From Prunella strophiata (taxonomy: Eukaryota > Chordata > Aves > Passeriformes > Prunellidae), in assembly GCA_036583965.1 (NCBI GenBank), contig JAZBQD010000028.1, forward strand, positions 992,001 to 1,056,000: DNA of 64,000 nucleotides. Direction: 5' to 3'. A program made the position numbers and the translations under genes. This document shows positions 48,600 to 64,000 of this stretch, piece after piece; positions within the stretch are counted from its first letter, which is position 1; every line of letters starts with the position of its first letter. Below the pieces are notes generated by a model. The model ran no database searches. It was not told the DNA's origin and saw only the letters and a program-made list of their open reading frames with translations.

Positions 48600-48896
48600 C
48601 CCTGAAAGGAGGCTGTGCTCAGCTGGGGTTGGGCTCTTTCTCCTGGTGACAGAACCAGAGGACACAGTCTCAAGCTGCACCAAGGGAAATTTAGGTTGTC
48701 TGTTAGGTAAAATTTTTTTATTGAAAGAGTGAAAAAGTTCTGGAATGGCCTGCCTGGGGAGGTGGTGGAGTCACCACCCCTGGATGTGTTTAACAAGGCC
48801 TGGATGTGGCACTGGGTGCCAGGGTTCTAGTTGAGGTGTTGGGCTGGGTTGGACTCGATGATCTTGAAGGTCTCTCCAGCCTGGCGGTTCTGTGAT
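48600..48896 (+). mobile_element. CR1 LINE 3'-end fragment
   Basis: Blocks CAAGCTGCACCAAGGGAAAT, CCCCTGGATGTGTTTAACAA and TTGGACTCGATGATCTTGAA lead to a terminal GGTTCTGTGATTCC. This is the sense CR1 3' end, about 300 bases long. Confidence 0.92.
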
Positions 48897-49112
48897 TCCC
48901 GTTCCCCGCAGTGTCACCCTGTGCCTGTTCCGGGGGTGAGGCCCGAGTTCTCACCGCGGCTGCAGGGCGAGGCCGCTCCGGGCCGGGAAAACAGGAGACG
49001 TTTGTTCCCGGTGTTTTCCATTGTGTGCCCGCGGCGGGATGGGAGCGGGTGGCAGGAAGGGGAAAAGCTGAACAGCGCTGCTCCGGCTGCGGGCTGCCCT
49101 CAGAGAGAGCTG
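48897..49112. other. GC-rich, CpG-containing patch next to a CR1 tail
   Basis: About 215 bases with repeated CpG (CACCGCGGCTGC, CCCGCGGCGGGATG) stand out in an AT-rich region. The patch lies between the CR1 end and a minisatellite. It could be a small regulatory island or GC-rich unique sequence; no exon was identified. Confidence 0.4.
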
Positions 49113-49129
49113 CCCTCAGGGTGGCTGAA

Positions 49130-49335
49130 GGAAACGGGAGCAGTGAGGGGAGGGAACAGAACTGATGAGATGAAATGGGAGCGATGGGGAGAGGGAACGG
49201 GAGCAATGAGGGAATGGAACTGTTGAGGGGAGGGAATGGGAGCAGTGACATGAAACAGCAGCGATGAGGGCAGGGAATAGGAGCGATGAGCGGGAGTGAT
49301 GAGGGCAGGGAACAGGAGTGATGAGGGGAGAGGGT
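49130..49335 (+). repeat. GGGA/GATGAG minisatellite
   Basis: Degenerate units of roughly 20-26 bases share GGGAACRGGAGYGATGAGGG. The last units (AGGGCAGGGAACAGGAGTGA and the preceding AGGGCAGGGAATAGGAGCGA) are the best preserved. Confidence 0.85.
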
Positions 49336-52300
49336 CGAGCTGGTGCCCCTGTCACAGCCTGTGGCAGTCCGGGCAGCTCTCAGACACTGCCCTGGGCTGC
49401 AGAACAGCTCCTGGGAATTTAGTACAGATTGAGGAACAGAAGAGGATGTGGTTCTACAGAGCTGTGAATTGGCCCTCATCTAATGCATATATTTGTCTTT
49501 AGTGTCTTCAGAAGGAAATCAGACTTTTTCAAATTTTTTTAGAAACTTTTTTCTAAAGGCCTTCTAAGTTTCATAGGACATAAGTCTTCCTGCGTATTCA
49601 GACTCCTTTTCCATCTTCCTGCTAGGTTCTTTTCCCTTGTTTCTTCTCAAATATTTCATTTATAGCTTGTTCATCTTTTTATAGTACTAGATGTTTACAT
49701 GGTTAGAAAAACGATTACAATGACTGTGTTGTGTAAGTGCTTAGTGTTTCTGCTACTTAGACTACGTGATGTGCTGCTGCCATTTCCTCAGAAATGACTG
49801 TGGTCAGATTGTCATCTCGTCTGTTCTGGACAGTGAGATACTGTTCAAACACTGTTCTTGTGTGTCTGGATGGGGTGGCCCTTTCTCACTACCACAAGAC
49901 TTGGTTTTTTTTAGCCCCTTGACTGCCACATGACAGAGCAAGCACTAGATAAAGAGCTGTATTGATCATAGTGATGATTGTCTTGGATGTGGTGCTCAAC
50001 AGTTGTAACAACTTATTACATAAAGCAAAAATCTGGAGAAGCAGAGTGCCCTTAGTTTTTCCACAACCAAAACAAGTTAGCTTCTGATATTTGTCCTTCA
50101 TGTAAATATCTGTAGGTTTAGTGAAGAGTAAATCCAGCTTTATATTTAACTTGAAGAGGTGTAGATGTTTATGTGCCCTCAAAATGCACCTGTGTTTTGA
50201 AGAGGTGGTGTGAAAAAAACTTGCTTCTTATGGAAAGTTACTTTTCAATGTATAAGTGATCCTCCCCTCCAACTTTCTGCCATCTGTTTGGGATGATAGC
50301 GTACTGATTTCATCCTGAGAGAGCCGATCATGTTTCAGGGGTGGTGTAGCAGCCTGAATTGCTGCTAATAACGTCCAGGATAAAGAAGTAAGAAGAGCCT
50401 TTGCACTAATATCCATAGATGTTTGATTCAGCCATGCGGTGAGATGTTCAGGTCCTACACACCTCTCTAACCAGGAGCCCCAGGGGCTGACTCTGGTCCC
50501 GGGGCAGTACAAAGATAAGGGCCAGTCAGGCAAGTAGGGAGGGGAAGTGGCTCAGGGACATAGGAACAGACACAGGAACAGGGGAACGAGCCAGTGGGGT
50601 CTTAACAGCTTTTTGAGGGAAGTTTCTTGTGTGTCCCTAAACCAGAGAATGCCCCCCAGAGGGTGGGTGACATCATTTCAGATGAAAGATAGCTCTTCTA
50701 AAGACTTTTCCAAAGACTTGGTGCTCAGGAGAATAAATGCTATGAAGAATAACAGGACATGAACATCTCTGACACTGCATTATGTGTGTGTTTATAATTA
50801 CCACCTTCTCTGCAGCTACTTTTACTTGTGTTTGATTAGTTCTTTTTTTTAGTTTGATTGTTCTTCTGGATTATAGTTCAAGATAAAACATTGAACACTG
50901 CATTGGATTTTATGTTGGTGCTTCTTTTAACAACAGAAAAGCAGATCCCAGAGGATGAGTGATAGGGGATTTGTGGGTGAATTCAGAAGTAAAGGATTTA
51001 ATGACACAGTGTGAGTTTTCATAATTGCTGCATTCTTCAAAAAGTCGGTTTTGGAAGAACTTATCTGACACAGATAAATGTTGAGTGTTGATGACAATTA
51101 AAGTGGATTTGGTACTTTTTAATGTCTAAGTCTCTTGCTGATATGATAAATTATTTTCAAAGGAGAGTTCATTGCATTGTTATTCCAGTGTCTCATTTTT
51201 TGCACTGCTCCAGACAGGCTCTCTGTGAGCATGTTCTTGGGCAGCTCTTAATTTCAGGGTAGCCTTACAAACTCCCTCCCATGCTTGTCCTTTGTATCTC
51301 CTTGGTCAGTACTGTTTGATGTCAGATATATTTGCACCTCCTGGATTTAATTCCTGTATGTGTGCAAGTTAAGTACCCAGCACAGGTAAAATTGATTTCA
51401 CCAGCTCTGGCTGCAGTGGTGGGAGGCCTTTGCAGCTGGGTGCTCCTGGGCTCTCAGCAATGTTCCGAAGGAGTCATGATGGATTTGAGTTTGGCACAAG
51501 ATAGTCTTGCTGCCTTCAGGAAAATGGGTGGGTGGTTTAGAAAGGGAGCACAGCCCCAGCATGTAACCACAGCCTCTGAAATCCTACTGATCCTTTGGTC
51601 TAAAGAATTAGTCTGAAACTCCTGGGGATGTTCTGAATACCTGGGTTTTGTTAACTGGTACTGTGCAATGTTCCAGTGGTTCTGCTGGTGGCCAACACTT
51701 GCTGGAACTGTTGCCTATATATTTTTTTTCGAAACTAGTTTTGTACCTGCTTTGTATAACCCAGACATATGACTTTAGTTCTGTTTTGGTTAGGGGGAAA
51801 ACATGAGGGGGCTGCAATTCACATAAAAATATCTGCAGCTTACTTTTGACTGTGTCTGTCCTTAAACTATTTTAGAAATCAATGATGAAGCAGCCTACTT
51901 CTGGTAGCTCTTTTTTTAATTTGTTTTTTCCTTTTTTCCTTTCCAAGCGGTCTTGTTGATTAAATGATGAGATATACTTTTGTTGGGAGGTGAGGGGAAA
52001 GCTGTAAGGTCTCCTGGCTTCTGGAATGAGGCAGTTAGGCACCAGAGCAAATTCTTTTGTCTGCCTAGAGATGTCCTTTAAAAACCACAACGGCAACACC
52101 CAATTGAGAAATCCTGTTTCAGGGCTTCTTCTTTGTGTACATTAAATAAATAAATACCAAGATGAGTGATAAATTTTGTTCTTCTGCAGATGTTCTACTC
52201 ATCATGTGTTCCACTTCTTTCCATTAGTATAAGCAGCTCTGGCAGAACTGCTGGTATATTAAAATACAAATTGATTAGGAGGGAGAGTGTGTGGGCACAC

Positions 52301-55276
52301 ACACATGTATGAATTTGAAATTTGCAGGTTAAAGCTTAGAGAAAATTTGCACTTACATGGGAAGGCTTGAATGCTGTCTGTCAGTACTATCTGTGCCTTA
52401 GAAAAGCATTTTTTATTGGGTTTTGCTCCTGTGAAATTCAAAGTCATTGATTAGACACTTGAGGAGTCAAGGTTAAGTGCTAGTTTAATTACTTCCTTCT
52501 TTTGTAAGTGAGGTTGTTGTTACTGTGACAGTGGGCAGGAATAGCTATGAGGTTAACAGCCTGAAATAGCTTTTTATTATTATTTGAATTATTGTTTTTT
52601 TTTCCTTTAGCTGGAAGTTGTTTAAAATGTCTCTGGTGCTGTTACTCCCAATCCAGATGGCTTTTTGCCTTTGTTTCAGTTCCTAGATGTGATACTGTGA
52701 GTTAGTCACCAGTGCCACCACACATGTCCCAGCTGGGGCCGTGACTCATCCCCAGAGCTGCTGTGGGTTGCCAGTCTTGTGTTTCTCAGGATAAAACCTG
52801 GTTCTCTCTTGCCCCTGTGATGTCAGCTCTTGGGGCAGAAACAGGGTGCTGGCTGCAAAACACACTGACCTGCTTCCTTGAGGAAGGAAATGTTAAGTAA
52901 GTGCCTGAAAGCAAGAATAGCTTCCTCAGCCTGCTCAGATTGGCGAGATGGCTTCTCTTCCCTTTTTAACTGAAAATGCAAAAGGAATTTTAAAAGACTC
53001 TAGTGTCTGTGCTAGAAATCTGTAATTATAAACAAGTATCTTACAAGAACTTTATAACTCTGTGTTGTGGTGTTTGGGCTCCAGGATAGGGAGCAGCATT
53101 TTTAAGACTTATTCCTTTGAACATTTTAAACTCTTGTTGATGCACTAAAGTGGTTTCAACAACTGCAGCTGTGAAAAACATCTGAAAGAGGATGAAAATA
53201 GAAAAGATACACTGAATTAAAGCAGGAATGAACTATATCTAAAATAACTACATAAAACAGATTGCCTTGCTGCTGTACCTGTCCAAGTAATGCTTTGTAG
53301 TGGGAATACCTCTTTATTTTACCCTCTTGACCACAGAAAATAACTGCAAATCTGTGCATCCAAATATGAAAAATGTACAGTATTAGTATTTTTCACTGAC
53401 TGCTAATTTCAGTTACAACAGAATTGCAGCCAGCATTTTATGGGTACAAGTAACTGGATGGACGAAGACAAATACTATCCCATTAAAATAGCAGCTTGTG
53501 GAAAATGTACTGATTGGTAATGAGGAATTAGACATTTTTTGTCTGGGTTTGTTTTTTGGATAGATGCTGTGTTATTCCAATAATGTAGTCTGTGCTGGGT
53601 GTAATGGTGGGGTAACATTTTATTTCTTTCCTTTAGACAGCTTAGAGCTCACACACCATGCTAAACTTTGCACATAAAATGATGGATCTGTAAACTGTGG
53701 CAATTAATATAAAATACCTTCATATCTGATTTGTTATTTTTACCATACCACCACCTCCAATTACTTCTGCTTTAATTCAGTCTGCTCAGTGTAGTGGATT
53801 TTTTTGGATGAAAATGTGGACATAATGGTGGTAAAACTATTATTTGATAGTGATGGTGGTAGAAGCTCCCTAATTATTGCTTCTATTGATAAAAAAATGT
53901 TTTTCCTTTTGTACTTATGCTTTCTGAAATTTAAAGGTGTTTTATTTGGCATTAATGAAAATTCTGCTGTATTTTTATCTAGTACAAACAAAATATGAAG
54001 TGATTCCATGCATTAGTGTGGTTACAAGATGTGTTGGCAGCTTGTGCTGGTCCTCACAGCTTTGCTAAGGGCAGGTGGAAAGGTGTTGGAATGATTTGGG
54101 TCTTGTTTTTCAGTGTATTTATGTGGCAGTTAGAGGTGGGATGGAGTGTGTTGTCAAATACCTGAGGCAGCTTTGAACTGGCAAGCTGATTTTTGTGCTG
54201 CTGGCATCATCTATTACCCATTGTGGGGAAGGGAAGGACTAACTGCAACATTGGAAAGCTGCGTGTGGAGTTGAACATTCTGTCATTTTCTGTTACAAAG
54301 GGTGATTCCCACATCTCATGCTGTCCAACAAGAATTCAAAAGATGCAGGGGTAACTTGTCTATTAAAGTGCTTTATTAAAGTGTTTTCCAAAGCTGCTCA
54401 TCCCTTTGGCAGCTGAGGAGCATTGTCTGGATGAGGAGGAAGGTAAACGATTCAGTGAGCCATGGCTGAAGGGAAAACTCGGGGAAAGCTTTAGAGAGCG
54501 GTAATCAGAACAGAAGACTTGGAAGGTCAGAAAAACTTTGGAGTGAATAAAAATGTGCTGAAGTACAGAGGACAGGCAGCAGGAAGGCAGAGGAGTGAGC
54601 CAGAGGAGATCAGGGGCAGGGTTTCCTCCTACCCTGCACTGGCTGCAGTTCCCACCGTGGGTGGAGTTCAGTGATCATTCTCTGAGGGTGAAAACAAATT
54701 GAGATAAGTGTCTTCAGAGGAAAATGGCACTTTCTAGTAGAGTCAAAGAAATTTTTCCTGCTGTTAATACAGACTTTCAGGTTGAATGTCACTGGCCACA
54801 TTCATGAACAACTAAGAGAAAATTTGCAGAAAATAAAATAATGAAACTGATCATGAGTTTTCATATGAAATATTGCCATTCTTCATCCATGAAGTTTATT
54901 TTGGTTGTGTTTTACACAGGAAAAGTTTTAGAGAGAACTTGAAATGAATTTCTAACTTTATTTCAGCTAACCTCTAATTAGTTTTTTCTCTTATTACTTA
55001 GTCTTAATGATATAAACATCTCAACAATAGTGCTTTGCTAGACAAATACTTTTATTATATTAAATAACATTAATGAGTAAAACTATGCTTATGTGTTTGC
55101 AATACTGGCATTTGAGACCTCAGAGTTGTAAGCTGAGCTATACAAAGCAGGCTTATGTAAACCTTCCAAAGACTTTAAAATGTGTGTCTAATTATAGAAG
55201 GTTAAGTATACTGAATTTTAGGTGTTTTTTTTTTTTCCCTAAGGCCATGTGGTTATGATATTACTGAGATTCCATA

Positions 55277-63389
<8,113 letters not shown>

Positions 63390-64000
63390 GTAAGTAACTG
63401 TGTCTGGTATCAGAAGACAGTCTGTTCATCCTTTTGATGATTTTCAATGCTAAGTGAACTCAAACTCATACAGATTTTAGCATTTTTAATTATTCCCAAT
63501 TGCATTGGTAGCAGTGCTCAAATTCTGGCTTTATTGCTAAAATATTCCTTTGTTGCCTGAAGTTGGATATAGGAATTGGAATATTGCAATCATTGTAGCA
63601 GTATGACATAAGTGTTCATTGGTATTTGATTTTTTAAAACACAGTTTCTCTAAAGTGCTGATAGTAGTGTGAAATGAGCTCATTTTAAATAGATTGTCAT
63701 AAACATCTGACACAATTTAAATTTAATAATAAATGTTTTAAAGTGCGACATTTTTGGTATTTTTGTAGTCCTGAATATATTCTGTATATCTAAACTTGGA
63801 CTATGTGCTTTTATACAATCTGTCTTTTATTTTCTGCACATGAGGAACACAAAGAAAGAAAGCTGGAGTATCATTTCCTGTAAAAATATACATGAATGGG
63901 CTACTGACTGCTGTACAGACCACAAGTTGTTAACACATGGGAATTTATTGCACAGCTACTTTAATGCCTTACAAAACACTTGCCTGTGAGGTGGAACAAC
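63390..64000 (+). other. PIK3CB: PIK3CB intron after sixth coding exon (continues past window)
   Basis: The sequence is AT-rich with no frame resembling the next p110-beta segment (VHVRAGLFHGTELL in mammals). It is read as intron that runs off the right edge. I see nothing else in it. Confidence 0.8.

Larger units (their letters stand above)
24481..55243 (+). other. Long non-coding stretch, probable PIK3CB first intron
   Basis: No exon, tRNA or protein gene is supported in these 30.8 kb. The sequence is T-rich and scattered with homopolymers, short microsatellites and old CR1 fragments, listed separately. It ends at the acceptor CTAAG of the ATG exon. Reading it as intron 1 depends on the CpG island at 23.2-24.5 kb being the promoter. 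Short open frames of 60-110 codons occur at the density expected by chance. Confidence 0.55.

Overview
The window reads as vertebrate nuclear DNA, most likely from a bird. It carries the 5' coding part of one recognisable gene, PIK3CB (class IA phosphoinositide 3-kinase catalytic subunit p110-beta), on the + strand, inside long stretches of non-coding sequence. The avian call rests on several CR1 LINE fragments, including one with a decayed reverse-transcriptase reading frame, and on the absence of any Alu, B1 or L1-like sequence. A songbird is plausible, but nothing here settles the order.

Layout. Bases 1-23,100 contain no gene I can support. They hold a hexanucleotide GGCAGT repeat (2,927-3,229) against a small GC-rich island (3,230-3,640), a CR1 tail (7,925), a small AABBAAB minisatellite (10,956), a 665-base CTG/TTCCTG repeat (19,228-19,892) and several long poly-T tracts. 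A strong CpG island lies at about 23,200-24,450, preceded by a palindromic CCAAT element and containing Sp1 and NF-Y type sites. It is the best candidate for the PIK3CB promoter and non-coding first exon. From about 24,480 to 55,243 the sequence is T-rich, non-coding and best read as a long first intron. It contains CR1 fragments near 30.4, 30.6, 32.5 and 48.6 kb, a 238-base pure pyrimidine tract at 46,060, a GC-rich patch with a minisatellite near 49 kb, and a possible minus-strand LTR promoter near 40.5 kb.

From 55,244 to 63,389 six exons with canonical GT-AG boundaries and compatible phases join into 1,035 coding bases (345 codons) with no internal stop. They cover the adaptor-binding domain that binds p85, the whole Ras-binding domain and the first strand of the C2 domain. 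The helical and kinase domains must lie beyond the right edge. The intron between the second and third coding exons holds an antisense, 5'-truncated CR1.

I found no operon, CRISPR array, defence island, tRNA, rRNA or convincing second protein gene. The most interesting signals are structural: an array of repeated splice-donor-like sites in the CpG-island minisatellite, several non-B-DNA-prone repeats, and a strand bias in the homopolymers. I see no evidence for a previously undescribed biological system. The long open frames in the CpG island and in the CTG repeat are composition artefacts.
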